Shown piece after piece: positions 44,595 through 56,597 of a stretch of 64,000 nt of DNA. The DNA is from Pseudomonadota bacterium (lineage in GTDB: Bacteria > Pseudomonadota > Gammaproteobacteria > Burkholderiales > Nitrosomonadaceae), in assembly GCA_018240285.1 (NCBI GenBank), contig JAFEGA010000025.1, positions 17,341 to 81,340 of the forward strand, written 5' to 3'. Both the position numbers and the translations under genes were made by a program. Below the pieces are notes generated by a model. That model was given only the letters and a program-made list of their open reading frames with translations, did no database searches and was not told the origin of the DNA. How positions within the stretch are numbered: position 1 is the stretch's first letter; every line of letters starts with the position of its first letter.

Positions 44595-46795
44595 TGAAAT
44601 ACGTGCTCATTGTCGGTGCCGGTGTCGGAGCCGTGATGCTTTTTCTGCTGGCTACCGCAGGCGCCAACACCGAGTTTTTTGAACGGAAATACCGCTTATT
44701 ACTGGGCATCAACATCGCCTTCGTCGTATTTCTCATGGCGATCTTGGTTTTTTTGTTGTGGCGGTTCAGGCGCCGTCTCAAATCGGGAGTTTTCGGATCC
44801 AGGCTGGCGCTGCGGCTGATGCTGGTTTTTTCCCTAATGGCGACGCTGCCCGGTGTTTTAGTGTATGCCGTATCGGTTCAGTTTCTCGAGAAGAGCATCG
44901 AATCCTGGTTCGATGTGAAAGTGGATCGCGCGCTGGAAGGCGGATTGAATCTGGGGCATACCATGCTGGACAATCTGCTGGAAGAATTGCAGCGGAAAGC
45001 GCAAGCGACCGCGCTGATTCTATCCGATCCCGCCAATCCGCCTTTGTTGGTGCTAAACGAATTATTGTTGCAATCTCAGGTGGAAGAAGCGACTTTGTTT
45101 AATCAAGATGGCAAGGTGATCGCATTTTCCAGTGAGAGCAACCTGGCGTTATTTCCTGGGATGCCGAACGCGGTCGTGATGCGCTATATCCGCATGCAGA
45201 AAGCTTATGGCGCAATTGAGTCGATTGCTGGAAAGGGTTTGTATTTGCGTGTGGTTGCGCCTGTCAATGTATTGAGTTTGAAAGAAGACATCCGGATACT
45301 GCAGCTGCTGCAGCCGGTTCCGCTGCAATTGGCAAAAGACGCCGAGCGGGTGCAGGCGGGTTATCAGGATTACCAGGAGCTTTCCTTATCGCGGCACGGG
45401 TTGACCCGGCTGTATAGCGTTACCTTGACACTGGCGTTGCTGTTATCGTTATTTTCGGCATTGGCGATGGCTTCACTGCTCAGTGAAAGACTCAGTGCAC
45501 CTTTGGGCATGCTGGCGGAGGGTACGCGCGCGATTGCACAAGGTGACTACAGCCGCCGCCATCTGGTGCAGAGCAGCGATGAGCTGGGCGTTCTGACCGA
45601 GTCCTTCAATTTGATGACGCAACAGTTGGAAGAGGCGCAAGCAGCGGCGCAGCATAATCAGCAGGCGGTCGAGAGCGCGCGTGCGCATCTGGAGAGTATC
45701 CTGGCGAATTTGTCCTCGGGCGTATTGGTGTTCGACGATCAGCTGGTGTTGTCCAAGGCCAATCGCAGCGCGGAGCAGATACTACAGATACCGATGATCA
45801 GCTTGGACGGCTCAATCATCGAAGGTTGTGTCAACAATGAGCCGCAACTGGATGCGTTAATTGATGAGATCAAGGCAGGTTTTAATTCAGGGGAAACCGG
45901 TGTTTGGCAACGCCAATTGACACGCTCGGACGACGGCCGCAATCAGGTCTTGTTACTGAGAGGAACGCGCTTGCCCAAGCTGTCGGGCGGTGGTGGTGTG
46001 GTGGTTTTTGACGACATTACCAATCTATTGCAAGTGCAGCGTGCGGTCGCCTGGGGTGAGGTAGCGCGCCGCCTGGCGCATGAAATTAAGAATCCATTGA
46101 CGCCGATCCAGCTGTCGGCTGAGCGTGTGCAGCACAAATTGATCAATAAGCTGAGCGAAGAAGATGCCAAGTTCTTGCGGCGCTCAACCGAAACCATTGT
46201 CAATCAGGTAGAAGCGCTGAAAAAAATGGTGAACGAATTCAATCAGTACGCGCGCGTTCCCGAGATGGAATTGCGTCAGCTGGATTTAAACCGGCTGGTG
46301 CACGAAGTATTGTCGCTTTATGAAACAGCGAATATGACGGCTGAAAATAACCAACATGCGCATGCGCACATCAAGCAGATATTGGCGCATGATTTGCCGC
46401 TGATCAGAGGCGATTCGGCGCAATTGCGTCAAGTGCTGCATAATTTGCTGCAGAATGCGCAAGATGCTCTGATTGATTCTCCGGAGCCTGTGATCGAAGT
46501 GAAAACCGAGAAGGTGCATGGTGGTGTGCAACTCAGTGTGCGTGATAACGGCTGTGGTTTTTCGGATGAGATCAGAGCCCGTGTTTTTGAGCCTTATGTC
46601 ACGACTAAGCCGAAAGGAACCGGATTAGGATTGCCGATTGTGAAAAAAATTGTGGAAGAGCATGAAGGTATCATTCATGTCGAAAATATCAAACCGCATG
46701 GCGCGCAAATTTCAATTATCCTGCCGGCGATGGAAAGGAGCGTGGCCTTGGAACATGACCGGCTGGTATTGAATTCATCGCATAATGATCAGTAA
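44594..46795 (+). CDS. ntrY: NtrY-like membrane sensor histidine kinase
   Basis: The 733-residue kinase has membrane segments near residues 4-20, 33-55 and 70-95, a periplasmic sensor region of about 180 residues, a further segment near 275-297, HAMP near 298-350, PAS near 365-470, HisKA with phospho-acceptor His496 in RRLAHEIKNPLTPIQ, and HATPase with NLLQNAQDAL, VRDNGCGF and GTGLGLPIVKK. The architecture matches NtrY, linked in other proteobacteria to nitrogen or redox control. The partner regulator is the next gene, 131 bases on. Confidence 0.92.
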   Translation: MKYVLIVGAGVGAVMLFLLATAGANTEFFERKYRLLLGINIAFVVFLMAILVFLLWRFRRRLKSGVFGSRLALRLMLVFSLMATLPGVLVYAVSVQFLEKSIESWFDVKVDRALEGGLNLGHTMLDNLLEELQRKAQATALILSDPANPPLLVLNELLLQSQVEEATLFNQDGKVIAFSSESNLALFPGMPNAVVMRYIRMQKAYGAIESIAGKGLYLRVVAPVNVLSLKEDIRILQLLQPVPLQLAKDAERVQAGYQDYQELSLSRHGLTRLYSVTLTLALLLSLFSALAMASLLSERLSAPLGMLAEGTRAIAQGDYSRRHLVQSSDELGVLTESFNLMTQQLEEAQAAAQHNQQAVESARAHLESILANLSSGVLVFDDQLVLSKANRSAEQILQIPMISLDGSIIEGCVNNEPQLDALIDEIKAGFNSGETGVWQRQLTRSDDGRNQVLLLRGTRLPKLSGGGGVVVFDDITNLLQVQRAVAWGEVARRLAHEIKNPLTPIQLSAERVQHKLINKLSEEDAKFLRRSTETIVNQVEALKKMVNEFNQYARVPEMELRQLDLNRLVHEVLSLYETANMTAENNQHAHAHIKQILAHDLPLIRGDSAQLRQVLHNLLQNAQDALIDSPEPVIEVKTEKVHGGVQLSVRDNGCGFSDEIRARVFEPYVTTKPKGTGLGLPIVKKIVEEHEGIIHVENIKPHGAQISIILPAMERSVALEHDRLVLNSSHNDQ

Positions 46796-46926
46796 CAACA
46801 GAAAAGATATATGAAATCTTTGATATTGGGGTATTCGCCAATCAAAAACTTGAAATTCATAGTTGACCGGGAAATTTGACAGTTGTAGCCAAGCTGATTA
46901 GATTCCGGTCATGGAGAGAATGCTAA

Positions 46927-48189
46927 ATGATAACGAACAATACAATACTGATTGTTGATGACGAGATTGGCATACGCGAATTGCTGTCCGAAATTTTACG
47001 TGACGAAGGTTATCGGGTGGCGCTGGCGGAGAATGCCGAACAGGCGCGAATCTGGCGCGAGCAAACGCGTCCCGATCTGGTGCTGCTGGATATTTGGATG
47101 CCCGATACTGATGGCATTACCTTGCTAAAAGAATGGGCCAGCAACGGCCTTCTGACGATGCCGGTGATCATGATGTCGGGGCACGGCACCATCGATACGG
47201 CAGTGGAAGCCACCCGTATTGGCGCCTTCGGTTATTTGGAGAAACCGATACCGCTGCAAAAATTGCTCAGCACGGTAAGTAAGGCTTTGCGTGGCGGGCA
47301 AAACAAACAGCAACCGGCGCTTTCGCTCGTGTCGCTGGGTAAAGGCGCATTGATTACCGATCTCAGGAAAAAGCTTGAGCAAGTAGCAAGTCTGAAAACT
47401 CCGCTATTGTTGATGGGGGAGCCGGGTGCCGGTGCGGAAATCTGCGCGCGTTTCATGCATCGTCCGAATACACCCTGGGTGGAGCCGGAGACATTATCGG
47501 TATTGGCAGAATCACCGCTGCAGTTATTGGAGCTCGCGCGCGATGGTTTGTTATTTCTTAAGGATGTCGGTGAAATCAGCAAAATAGCGCAAAAAGGCCT
47601 GTTGTTATTGCTGAGCAAACTGCAGAAGTATAATGTCCGGCTGGTTTGCGCAACCTCTCAACCGCTGGCGGAGTTGACGGCGCAAGGCGCTTATCATCCC
47701 AAGCTGTACGAAATATTGAGCAGTCTTAGCATCGGTATCCCGGCGTTGCGGGCACACCGGGAGGATATTCCTGAACTCGCCAATCAAATTTTGTCGCGTT
47801 TCGTGGAGTCGGGGGAAGCCTCCTCCACATTGCAGTTCAGCACCGCGGCGCTCAATTGTCTGCGCAATTACGATTGGCCCGGTAACCTGACTCAATTGAC
47901 CGGTGTGGTGCATTCTTTGGCGTTGACCTGTACCAGCGATGAGATTTCAGTTGAAGCCGTGCAGCAAGCGATGGTTTTTCCGGAATCAGCTTCAACATCG
48001 GTCGCGCCGGAAATCCCTCTCGATCTTTCGTTGCGTGAGGCGCGTGATCTGTTTGAGAAAGCTTATTTTGAGCGATTGATCGATCAAGAAAGCGGCAATA
48101 TGACACGGGTTGCCGAGCGGGCCGGATTGGAGCGAACCCACTTGTACCGCAAAATAAAATTACTGGGAATTAAATTGCGGGGGAACTGA
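46927..48189 (+). CDS. ntrX: NtrX-like response regulator with degenerate AAA+ domain
   Basis: The 420-residue regulator has a receiver domain at 1-120 (phospho-acceptor Asp55 in LVLLDIWMPDTDG), a central region related to sigma-54 activator ATPases, and a Fis-type helix-turn-helix at the C-terminus (NMTRVAERAGLERTHLYRKI). The ATPase is broken in telling ways. The Walker A Lys is Ala170 (GEPGAGAE), the Walker B DE is KD at 212-213 (LLFLKDVGE), and the segment between them is about 30 residues shorter than in NtrC and has no GAFTGA loop. It should therefore bind DNA and respond to phosphorylation, but not activate sigma-54 polymerase. A terminator follows. Confidence 0.92.
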   Translation: MITNNTILIVDDEIGIRELLSEILRDEGYRVALAENAEQARIWREQTRPDLVLLDIWMPDTDGITLLKEWASNGLLTMPVIMMSGHGTIDTAVEATRIGAFGYLEKPIPLQKLLSTVSKALRGGQNKQQPALSLVSLGKGALITDLRKKLEQVASLKTPLLLMGEPGAGAEICARFMHRPNTPWVEPETLSVLAESPLQLLELARDGLLFLKDVGEISKIAQKGLLLLLSKLQKYNVRLVCATSQPLAELTAQGAYHPKLYEILSSLSIGIPALRAHREDIPELANQILSRFVESGEASSTLQFSTAALNCLRNYDWPGNLTQLTGVVHSLALTCTSDEISVEAVQQAMVFPESASTSVAPEIPLDLSLREARDLFEKAYFERLIDQESGNMTRVAERAGLERTHLYRKIKLLGIKLRGN

Positions 48190-48205
48190 TTTTTGGTCAG
48201 GATAT

Positions 48206-48226
48206 CCCGCTGCTAGCGGGTTGGTT
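48206..48226 (+). terminator. Terminator after ntrX
   Basis: A short hairpin CCCGCT-GCT-AGCGGG (48206-48220) followed by TTGGTTTT, 16 bases past the ntrX stop. The stem is only 6 pairs, so it may be weak; the rest of the interval to tkt (48227-48366) shows no gene. Confidence 0.6.
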
Positions 48227-48381
48227 TTAGGCGCAAAAAAGTGAAGGTCTCTAGTTGTCGTATCTTCTTTCTTAGGGGATAATACCGCATTTTATTTATT
48301 TGCCGATACGATGTGTTCCTAATAAATGGGCGCACAGTTCGGTCTTTTCTGTTTGTTGAAAATATTAGGGAGTTAGTATCA

Positions 48382-50397
48382 ATGGGGACATTCAAGGATT
48401 TTGACGCGCCGGTATTTAAGGATTTAACCAGTGCGATACGCGCATTGGCGATGGATGCCGTGCAAAAAGCCAATTCCGGTCACCCCGGTATGCCGATGGG
48501 TATGGCGGAAATTGCTGAAGTGCTGTGGATTCATCATCTGCGTCATAATCCTGGCAATCCCGCATGGGTTGACCGTGACCGGTTTATTCTTTCCAACGGC
48601 CATGGTTCGATGCTGATCTATGCATTATTGCATCTGACCGGCTACGATCTGCCGATGGAAGAAATCAAGAAATTCAGGCAGTTTCATTCAAAAACACCAG
48701 GGCATCCTGAATATGGTTACACACCCGGTGTGGAAACCACGACCGGTCCGTTAGGTCAGGGTATTACCAATGCAGTAGGCATGGCATTGGCGGAGAAAGT
48801 GCTGGCCGCTGAATTTAACCGTCCCGGCTATAACATCGTCGACCACTTCACTTATGTTTTTCTGGGCGATGGCTGCTTGATGGAAGGTATTTCGCATGAG
48901 GCATGTTCTCTGGCAGGCACTTTGGGATTGGGAAAACTGATTTGTTTTTACGATGATAATGGCATTTCCATCGATGGGCACGTGGAAGGCTGGTTTACCG
49001 ACGATACACCGAAGCGTTTCGAGTCTTACGGCTGGCACGTTGTGCCTAACGTGAATGGCCACGATCCGGTGGCTATCGAGGCGGCAATTGAAGCCGCTAA
49101 GAAGATTAATGACAAGCCGTCGATGATTTGCTGCAAAACAGTTATTGGGATGGGGTCGCCGAATATGGCCAATACCCATTCGGTGCATGGTGCTGCATTG
49201 GGTGACGCTGAAATAGCCGCAGCACGTCCGCATATCGGCTGGAATCATCCGCCATTTGAAATTCCGCAGCATGTCTATAGCGCTTGGGATGCCAGAGCGA
49301 AGGGGCAGAAACTGGAGACCGAGTGGAATGAGAAATTCGCAGAGTATGCGGAGAAATATCCTGCTGAGGCAGCTGAATTCAATCGCCGCATGGCGGGTGA
49401 ATTGCCTGCCAACTGGCGTGCTCATGCCGACGGTGTTATCAATCAAGTCAATGCAAAAGCGGAAACTATTGCTAGCCGCAAAGCTTCGCAAAATGCGATC
49501 GAAGGCTTGGCGCCTGTTTTACCTGAACTAATCGGTGGTTCCGCCGATTTGGCGGGCTCCAATCTGACTTTGTGGTCAGGCTCCAAGGGAATCAGCAAAC
49601 AGAACGGTGGTAACTACGTATATTACGGTGTGCGCGAATTTGGCATGAGCGCCATGATGAATGGTTTGTCGCTGCACGGCGGCCTGATTCCTTATGGCGC
49701 AACTTTCCTGATGTTCTCCGAATATGCGCGTAATGCTTTACGCATGGCGGCACTGATGAAAATCCGCAATATTTTCGTCTTTACGCATGATTCGATCGGT
49801 CTGGGTGAAGACGGTCCGACGCATCAACCGGTAGAGCAGACCGCAACCTTGCGTTTAATCCCTAACATGGATGTATGGCGTCCGTGCGATACGGTTGAAT
49901 CGACCGTGTCTTGGGCGCGTGCCATCGAACGCAAAAACGGTCCGTCGACATTGATATTCAGCCGTCAAAATCTACCGTTCCAAAAACGCGACGCGGCTAC
50001 CATCAGGTTGATCGATAATGGCGGTTATGTGTTGTCCGAAGCTGGCAACGGTAAGCCGCAAGCCATTCTGATTGCGACAGGTTCAGAAGTAGGTCTGGCG
50101 ATGAATGCGCAAAAAGCGCTGGCGGACGAAGGCATTCACGTGCGCGTGGTATCCATGCCTTGCACCAATGTATTTGATCGTCAGCAACAATCTTACAAAG
50201 ACAGTGTCTTGCTGAAGGGCGTTAAGCGTGTTGCGGTAGAAGCGGGCGTGACCGATTTCTGGCGCAAGTATGTTGGTTTGGACGGCGCGGTCGTCGGCAT
50301 GGACACATTTGGTGAGTCCGCTCCGGCCGATGTATTGTTCAAGCACTTCGGCTTCACTGTCGAGAACGTCGTCAAGACGGTTAAAAGTATTCTCTGA
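48382..50397 (+). CDS. tkt: Transketolase
   Basis: The 671-residue thiamine-diphosphate enzyme moves two-carbon units between sugar phosphates in the Calvin and pentose-phosphate cycles. Seen: [75 protein letters not shown] (cofactor GDG motif) and, later, [19 protein letters not shown] use the ATG at 48382 with AGGGAG before it; the frame extends to 48313. It is the first gene of a carbon-metabolism run. Confidence 0.98.
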   Translation: MGTFKDFDAPVFKDLTSAIRALAMDAVQKANSGHPGMPMGMAEIAEVLWIHHLRHNPGNPAWVDRDRFILSNGHGSMLIYALLHLTGYDLPMEEIKKFRQFHSKTPGHPEYGYTPGVETTTGPLGQGITNAVGMALAEKVLAAEFNRPGYNIVDHFTYVFLGDGCLMEGISHEACSLAGTLGLGKLICFYDDNGISIDGHVEGWFTDDTPKRFESYGWHVVPNVNGHDPVAIEAAIEAAKKINDKPSMICCKTVIGMGSPNMANTHSVHGAALGDAEIAAARPHIGWNHPPFEIPQHVYSAWDARAKGQKLETEWNEKFAEYAEKYPAEAAEFNRRMAGELPANWRAHADGVINQVNAKAETIASRKASQNAIEGLAPVLPELIGGSADLAGSNLTLWSGSKGISKQNGGNYVYYGVREFGMSAMMNGLSLHGGLIPYGATFLMFSEYARNALRMAALMKIRNIFVFTHDSIGLGEDGPTHQPVEQTATLRLIPNMDVWRPCDTVESTVSWARAIERKNGPSTLIFSRQNLPFQKRDAATIRLIDNGGYVLSEAGNGKPQAILIATGSEVGLAMNAQKALADEGIHVRVVSMPCTNVFDRQQQSYKDSVLLKGVKRVAVEAGVTDFWRKYVGLDGAVVGMDTFGESAPADVLFKHFGFTVENVVKTVKSIL

Positions 50398-50426
50398 AAC
50401 GGATTTTAATTTAAAGACCGGAATAG

Positions 50427-51461
<1,035 letters not shown>

Positions 51462-51538
51462 TTTTGTATTCGCAGACTGGCAATCCGAATAATGAAATCC
51501 TGATTGCCATCTGATTCTAATAGTTAATTTATTAAGAC

Positions 51539-51566
51539 ATAAAGGGTAGCGTTTGCTATCCTTTAT
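51539..51566 (+). terminator. Hairpin between gap and pgk
   Basis: ATAAAGGGTAGC (51539-51550), a 4-base loop and GCTATCCTTTAT (51555-51566): 12 pairs with one wobble, followed by ACTTTCTT. It lies 31 bases before the pgk start. It may end part of the gap transcripts, or be a processing or stability element that makes gap and pgk levels differ. Confidence 0.55.
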
Positions 51567-51596
51567 ACTTTCTTAAAGACAATTCTGGAGTTTATC

Positions 51597-52775
51597 GTGT
51601 CTGTTATTAAACTTGTTGACCTTGATCTTAAAGGTAAACGTGTATTTATACGCGCTGATCTCAATGTGCCCGTGAAAGATGGAAAAGTGACCTCGGACGC
51701 GCGGATCACCGCTTCCATGGCGACCATTAATCACTGCATCAAACAAGGCGCCAAAGTGATGGTGACTTCTCACTTGGGTCGTCCCGAAGAAGGTGTATGG
51801 ACCGAAGAAAATTCACTGAAACCGGTTGCGGATAATATCGCCAGCCGCTTGGGAAAACCCGTGCGCCTGATCAAGGATTGGGTCGATGGCGGATTTGATG
51901 TGGCTGCCGGAGAACTGGTGGTGCTGGAAAATTGCCGCATCAATAAGGGTGAAAAGAAAAATGTCGAGGAGACCGCGCAGAAATATGCGAAGTTGTGCGA
52001 TGTCTTTGTTATGGATGCATTCGGCACCGCGCACCGCGCGGAGGCTTCAACCCACGGCGTCGCAAAATATGCGCCGGTAGCTTGTGCGGGCATTTTGCTG
52101 ACAGAAGAATTGGATGCTTTGACCAAAGCATTATTAAATCCGGCACGCCCGATGGTAGCGATTGTCGGCGGCTCGAAAGTTTCCACCAAACTGACGGTGC
52201 TGGAGTCGTTGTCGGAAAAAGTGGATCAGTTGGTGGTCGGTGGTGGTATCGCCAATACTTTCCTGAAAGCGACCGGTAAAAATGTCGGTAAATCATTGTG
52301 CGAAGACGACTTGGTGCCGACAGCCAAAACATTGATGGATAAAATGGCGAAACGCAACGCATCGATTCCCATTGCGGTCGATGTTGTGGTCGGTAAAAAG
52401 TTTGATGCGAATGAACCGGCAGTATTGAAAGATGCTGGAGCCGTAGCCGACGATGACATGATTTTTGACATCGGTCCTAAGAGTGCGCAAGAACTGGTGG
52501 ATATCATCATGAAAGCCGGCACGGTGGTGTGGAACGGCCCGGTGGGTGTGTTCGAGTTCGATCAATTCGGCGCCGGAACCGAGAAAATCGCGCGCGCAAT
52601 TGCGGATACGAAGGCATTCACGTTGGCCGGCGGCGGTGATACCATTGCAGCTATTCAAAAGTACGACATTTACGACAAAGTTTCCTATATTTCAACCGCA
52701 GGCGGTGCTTTCCTGGAATTTCTCGAAGGTAAAAAACTGCCAGCCGTGGAAATACTGGAAATGCGCGCTAAATAA
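51597..52775 (+). CDS. pgk: Phosphoglycerate kinase
   Basis: The 392-residue two-domain kinase starts with GTG at 51597, preceded by CTGGAGTTTATC. Seen: [36 protein letters not shown] [33 protein letters not shown] and the C-terminal [13 protein letters not shown]. It makes or uses ATP with 1,3-bisphosphoglycerate, depending on the direction of carbon flow. Confidence 0.98.
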   Translation: MSVIKLVDLDLKGKRVFIRADLNVPVKDGKVTSDARITASMATINHCIKQGAKVMVTSHLGRPEEGVWTEENSLKPVADNIASRLGKPVRLIKDWVDGGFDVAAGELVVLENCRINKGEKKNVEETAQKYAKLCDVFVMDAFGTAHRAEASTHGVAKYAPVACAGILLTEELDALTKALLNPARPMVAIVGGSKVSTKLTVLESLSEKVDQLVVGGGIANTFLKATGKNVGKSLCEDDLVPTAKTLMDKMAKRNASIPIAVDVVVGKKFDANEPAVLKDAGAVADDDMIFDIGPKSAQELVDIIMKAGTVVWNGPVGVFEFDQFGAGTEKIARAIADTKAFTLAGGGDTIAAIQKYDIYDKVSYISTAGGAFLEFLEGKKLPAVEILEMRAK

Positions 52776-52790
52776 CCGGCAACAAAAACT

Positions 52791-54242
52791 ATGATCCGAA
52801 GAACCAAAATCGTCGCGACGCTGGGCCCCGCTTGCAGCAATCCAAAAATCTTGGATCGCTTGATACGAGCTGGTGTCGACGTTGTCCGGATCAATTTTTC
52901 CCACGGTACGCGCGAACAGCATATCGAATTTGCCGAAATGACCCGCTCATTGGCGCGTGCGGCCGGTTTGACGGTCGGCGTGCTGGCCGATTTGCAAGGG
53001 CCGAAGATACGCGTCGGCAAATTCGAGCACGGCAAAATCCGGCTTGAAGTCGGCGATCAGTTTATTTTAGATGCCAATTGTGAGCTGGGTAATCAGGAAC
53101 GCGTCGGCTTGGACTATAAAGAACTGCCGAATGACCTGGAAACCGGCGCCACGCTGATGCTGGACGATGGCCGTATTGTGTTGGGTGTTTCGCATGTGAA
53201 GGGACATCAAGTATTCTGTGTGGTCGAGCAGGGCGGCATATTGTCGAACAATAAAGGCATCAACCGCAAAGGCGGCGGACTCGGCGCACCGGCATTGACC
53301 AGTAAGGATCTGGAAGACATCAAAACCGCTGCGGAATTCGGTGCGGATTATTTGGCCGTATCGTTTGTCCGCTCCGGTGACGATATCCGTCAGGCGCGCG
53401 CATTGCTGCATGAAGCCGGTGGTAGAGGCATGGTCATGGCCAAGATCGAACGCTCCGAAGCCATTTTGGCGCTGGATGATATTCTCGAAGCATCGGATGC
53501 GATCATGGTAGCGCGCGGTGACTTGGCGGTTGAAGTCGGCGATGCGGCCGTTCCAGCCCTGCAAAAACGGATGATCCGCTCGGCACGGGCCAACAATAAA
53601 ACCGTTATTACCGCTACGCAGATGATGGAATCGATGATTACCAATCCAATTCCGACACGCGCCGAAGTTTCCGATGTGGCCAACGCAGTATTGGACGGCA
53701 CTGATGCGGTGATGCTATCGGCGGAATCCGCCGCCGGTGAGTATCCGGTGGAGGCGGTTGAAGCGATGGCACGGGTTTGCCTGGAAGCGGAAAAGGAATA
53801 CTTGGTCAACACCGACCGGCGCATGCAGAATATTAACCCGGCTTCGATCGAAGAAGCGATCGCCCGTGCGACGATGCATACCGCCAGCGGTTTGCAGATT
53901 CGCGCCATCGCCGCATTGACGCAAAGCGGCGTGACGGCTTTGTTGATGTCGCGCCGGAGCTCCAAAGTACCTATCTTCGCTTTGAGTCCGAATGAAGAAA
54001 CGCGCCGCAGGGTGACTTTATTCCGCGGCGTTTATCCGGTCGAATTCGGCGCGGGATTGAACGATCCGGAAGAAATCTTGAACTTGGCGGAGCAAGAATT
54101 GCTCAACCGCGGTGTAGTGCGGAATGGCGATATCATGGTGATGACGATTGGTGAACCGGTCGGTAAAACCGGCGGCACCAATACGATGAAGATTATCAAG
54201 GTCGGTGAGTGGAAAACTAGGCAAGGTATTGATGCAACTTGA
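52791..54242 (+). CDS. pyk: Pyruvate kinase
   Basis: The 483-residue enzyme has MIRRTKIVATLGPACSNP, VDVVRINFSHGTREQH, the metal- and substrate-binding MAKIERSEAI and IMVARGDLAVEVG, and TATQMMESMI. The C-terminal domain near 350-475 is the regulatory domain of type II enzymes. It starts 15 bases after pgk and is likely co-transcribed. It makes pyruvate from phosphoenolpyruvate. Confidence 0.98.
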   Translation: MIRRTKIVATLGPACSNPKILDRLIRAGVDVVRINFSHGTREQHIEFAEMTRSLARAAGLTVGVLADLQGPKIRVGKFEHGKIRLEVGDQFILDANCELGNQERVGLDYKELPNDLETGATLMLDDGRIVLGVSHVKGHQVFCVVEQGGILSNNKGINRKGGGLGAPALTSKDLEDIKTAAEFGADYLAVSFVRSGDDIRQARALLHEAGGRGMVMAKIERSEAILALDDILEASDAIMVARGDLAVEVGDAAVPALQKRMIRSARANNKTVITATQMMESMITNPIPTRAEVSDVANAVLDGTDAVMLSAESAAGEYPVEAVEAMARVCLEAEKEYLVNTDRRMQNINPASIEEAIARATMHTASGLQIRAIAALTQSGVTALLMSRRSSKVPIFALSPNEETRRRVTLFRGVYPVEFGAGLNDPEEILNLAEQELLNRGVVRNGDIMVMTIGEPVGKTGGTNTMKIIKVGEWKTRQGIDAT

Positions 54243-54374
54243 ACGATTGGTTGCATTACGGATCAGATAAGCGCACCGGCAATCACGCAAGAAATAATCA
54301 AGCGGTATGCATGCGGCATAATCGCATATACTAACGGCTATAGAATTTTATTAAGTAAATATAAGGAGATCTAA

Positions 54375-55439
54375 ATGGCACTCGTATCACTAAGACAACT
54401 GCTCGACCACGCGGCGGAAAACGGTTACGGTTTACCGGCTTTCAACGTCAACAACCTGGAACAGATCCAAGCGATCATGCAAGCCGCGGATGAATGCAAC
54501 AGTCCGGTCATCATGCAAGGTTCCGCCGGTGCGCGCAAATATGCCGGTGAAGCATTTTTGCGTCACTTGATTGAAGCAGCTGTTGAATCCTATCCGCATA
54601 TACCGATTGTGATGCACCAGGATCATGGGGCTTCTCCCTCCGTTTGTGTCAATGCAATCCGCAGCGGTTTCTCGAGCGTCATGATGGACGGTTCTCTGCA
54701 AGCCGATGCTAAAACACCATCGACCTACGAATACAACGTCAAAGTCACATCGGATGTCGTGAACATCGCGCATTCCGTCGGTGTTTCCGTCGAAGGCGAA
54801 TTGGGTTGCCTGGGATCTCTGGAATCCGGTATGGGCGAAGCGGAAGACGGACATGGTGCGGAAGGCGTGTTATCACACGATCAACTGCTGACCGATCCGG
54901 AAGAAGCCGCCGATTTCGTCCGTAAAACCGGCGTGGATGCCTTGGCGATTGCCATCGGAACCTCGCACGGCGCGTACAAATTTACCCGCAAACCCACCGG
55001 CGATATTCTGGCGATCCAACGCATCAAGGAAATCCACGCACGCATTCCCAATACCCACCTGGTAATGCACGGCTCCAGCTCGGTACCGCAAGAATGGCTG
55101 GAAATCATCCGTCAATTCGGCGGCGACATCAAAGAAACCTACGGTGTTCCGGTCGAAGAAATTCAACAAGGGATCAAATACGGCGTGCGTAAAGTCAATA
55201 TCGACACCGATATCCGCTTGGCCATGACCGGCGCAATCCGCCGCAGCCTGGAAAAAGACAAAAGCAATTTCGATCCGCGTAAATTCCTGAAAGAAGCGAC
55301 CGCAGCGGCCAAAGACATTTGTAAAGCACGCTTCGAAGCCTTCGGTTGTGCCGGACAAGCCGGAAAAATCAAACCGATTTCTCTGGAAAGTATGGCAAAT
55401 CGCTATGCTAAAGGCGAATTGAACGCGGTTATTAAGTAA
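54375..55439 (+). CDS. fba: Class II fructose-bisphosphate aldolase
   Basis: The 354-residue zinc aldolase is of the Calvin-cycle (CbbA-like) subtype: [37 protein letters not shown] (zinc His), [40 protein letters not shown] and [18 protein letters not shown]. The ATG follows ATAAGGAGATCTAA. It condenses triose phosphates; CbbA types can also form sedoheptulose bisphosphate. It ends the tkt-gap-pgk-pyk-fba run. Confidence 0.97.
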   Translation: MALVSLRQLLDHAAENGYGLPAFNVNNLEQIQAIMQAADECNSPVIMQGSAGARKYAGEAFLRHLIEAAVESYPHIPIVMHQDHGASPSVCVNAIRSGFSSVMMDGSLQADAKTPSTYEYNVKVTSDVVNIAHSVGVSVEGELGCLGSLESGMGEAEDGHGAEGVLSHDQLLTDPEEAADFVRKTGVDALAIAIGTSHGAYKFTRKPTGDILAIQRIKEIHARIPNTHLVMHGSSSVPQEWLEIIRQFGGDIKETYGVPVEEIQQGIKYGVRKVNIDTDIRLAMTGAIRRSLEKDKSNFDPRKFLKEATAAAKDICKARFEAFGCAGQAGKIKPISLESMANRYAKGELNAVIK

Positions 55440-55460
55440 GTCAAGTTTTTTGGTTTTTAT

Positions 55461-55506
55461 GTATCTATGATTGGTGGTGCAGATTCGCATCGTCAATCAT
55501 AGATAC
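55461..55506. repeat. Perfect 13-base inverted repeat after fba
   Basis: GTATCTATGATTG (55461-55473) and CAATCATAGATAC (55494-55506) are exact complements around a 20-base loop. There is no T run on the plus strand, so it is not a standard terminator; it could be an mRNA-stabilising hairpin for fba or a protein-binding site. The rest of 55507-55682 shows nothing I can name. Confidence 0.7.
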
Positions 55507-55682
55507 TACACAGAAATTTCCATGATCTTTCTCATGTAATAAATTCATAACTGTACCTGTAAAGGCTTAATCAAATTCTCGGAATAGTCTTCTTTGGTTT
55601 ATCCTGTCATTGTGAAGAACTTAGTTAAGATGAATTGGAGATAGCTTTAGGTAACTGAATCGTATCTGAAGCTGATATTCTG

Positions 55683-56237
55683 ATGCCACAGCCTTTCAAA
55701 GTTGATCATGTAATTCAGTTTGGACCGAATACTGTACTCGAACGCCCTACACTTGCAGCAGAAATTGGCAATGTATGTGCCAATTGGAATTTGATAGAGC
55801 AGCAATTAATGATGCTTTATGCTCTGTTGATGGGTGATTATTTACCAAAACAACCCCCAGGCTTTGCTCCGCCGACTCACCCGGTTGCTCATCAGATATT
55901 TGATGCATTGAATGCTCTCAATCCAAGGGTAGAGTTGTTGGAAAAAATGCTTGCTTGGCGTGCCTCAAAAGATGAGGTGAAGAACTTTAAAGAAGTGATC
56001 TGGCCGGGATTACGAAAGCGTTTTTCAGAAAGAAGTATGGTTGCTCACGGAGTTTGGGGTATATGTGAAGCATATCCTGATGCCCTTATTCTTGTTCCAA
56101 TATATGGAAATAGAATGATTTGGAAGAAAACTGACTTTCAGGATGTTTCACACCGAATTCTTGAAGAGCATAAGCGCCTTGCTACACTTTTTTCGAGTCT
56201 TTATGAGAATAGAGAAAATAGCCGCGGGTTTGAGTGA
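55683..56237 (+). CDS. Hypothetical protein, unknown function
   Basis: The 184-residue soluble, mostly helical protein is not one I recognise. It begins MPQPFKVDHVIQFGP and has NWNLIEQQLMMLYALLMGDY near residues 40-59 and a helical basic segment WPGLRKRFSERSMVAHGVWG near 109-128. It has no signal peptide or membrane segment. It is AT-richer than the metabolic genes beside it and has no clear ribosome site, which hints at transfer. It converges on yggX. Confidence 0.65.
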   Translation: MPQPFKVDHVIQFGPNTVLERPTLAAEIGNVCANWNLIEQQLMMLYALLMGDYLPKQPPGFAPPTHPVAHQIFDALNALNPRVELLEKMLAWRASKDEVKNFKEVIWPGLRKRFSERSMVAHGVWGICEAYPDALILVPIYGNRMIWKKTDFQDVSHRILEEHKRLATLFSSLYENRENSRGFE

Positions 56238-56296
56238 TGGTATAGAAGTATCGGTGTTTTTTACCTATTTTAGAGAATACCCGTGTAAAAGAATTG

Positions 56297-56572
56297 TCAT
56301 CGATCTTTAGGAGGAACATACCCCGCCGCCTGTTCTGCCCCCTCTCCAAAAAAATGCGCTTCCATTTGTTCCGCCAGGTATTTGCGTGCTTTCGGGTCTG
56401 ACAGGTTCAAACGATTCTCGTTGACCAGCATGGTTTGGTGCTTGATCCATTGATTCCAGGCTTCTTTCGATACATTCTCGAAAATTCGCTTGCCCAGTTC
56501 GCCGGGGTAGGTTTGAAAATCCAGTCCTTCGGCCTCGCGGCCCAATTTGATGCATTTCACCATTCTTGCCAT
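56297..56572 (-). CDS. yggX: YggX-type iron/oxidative-damage protection protein
   Basis: The 91-residue protein has the family pattern [33 protein letters not shown] and the C-terminal [14 protein letters not shown]. YggX proteins protect Fe-S enzymes from oxidation. The family Cys (residue 6, in VKCIKL) is present. It is monocistronic, with a MITE-like repeat 26 bases before its start. Confidence 0.95.
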   Translation of the reverse strand: MARMVKCIKLGREAEGLDFQTYPGELGKRIFENVSKEAWNQWIKHQTMLVNENRLNLSDPKARKYLAEQMEAHFFGEGAEQAAGYVPPKDR

Positions 56573-56597
56573 TTGTTGTATTCACTCCAAGTCGGTT

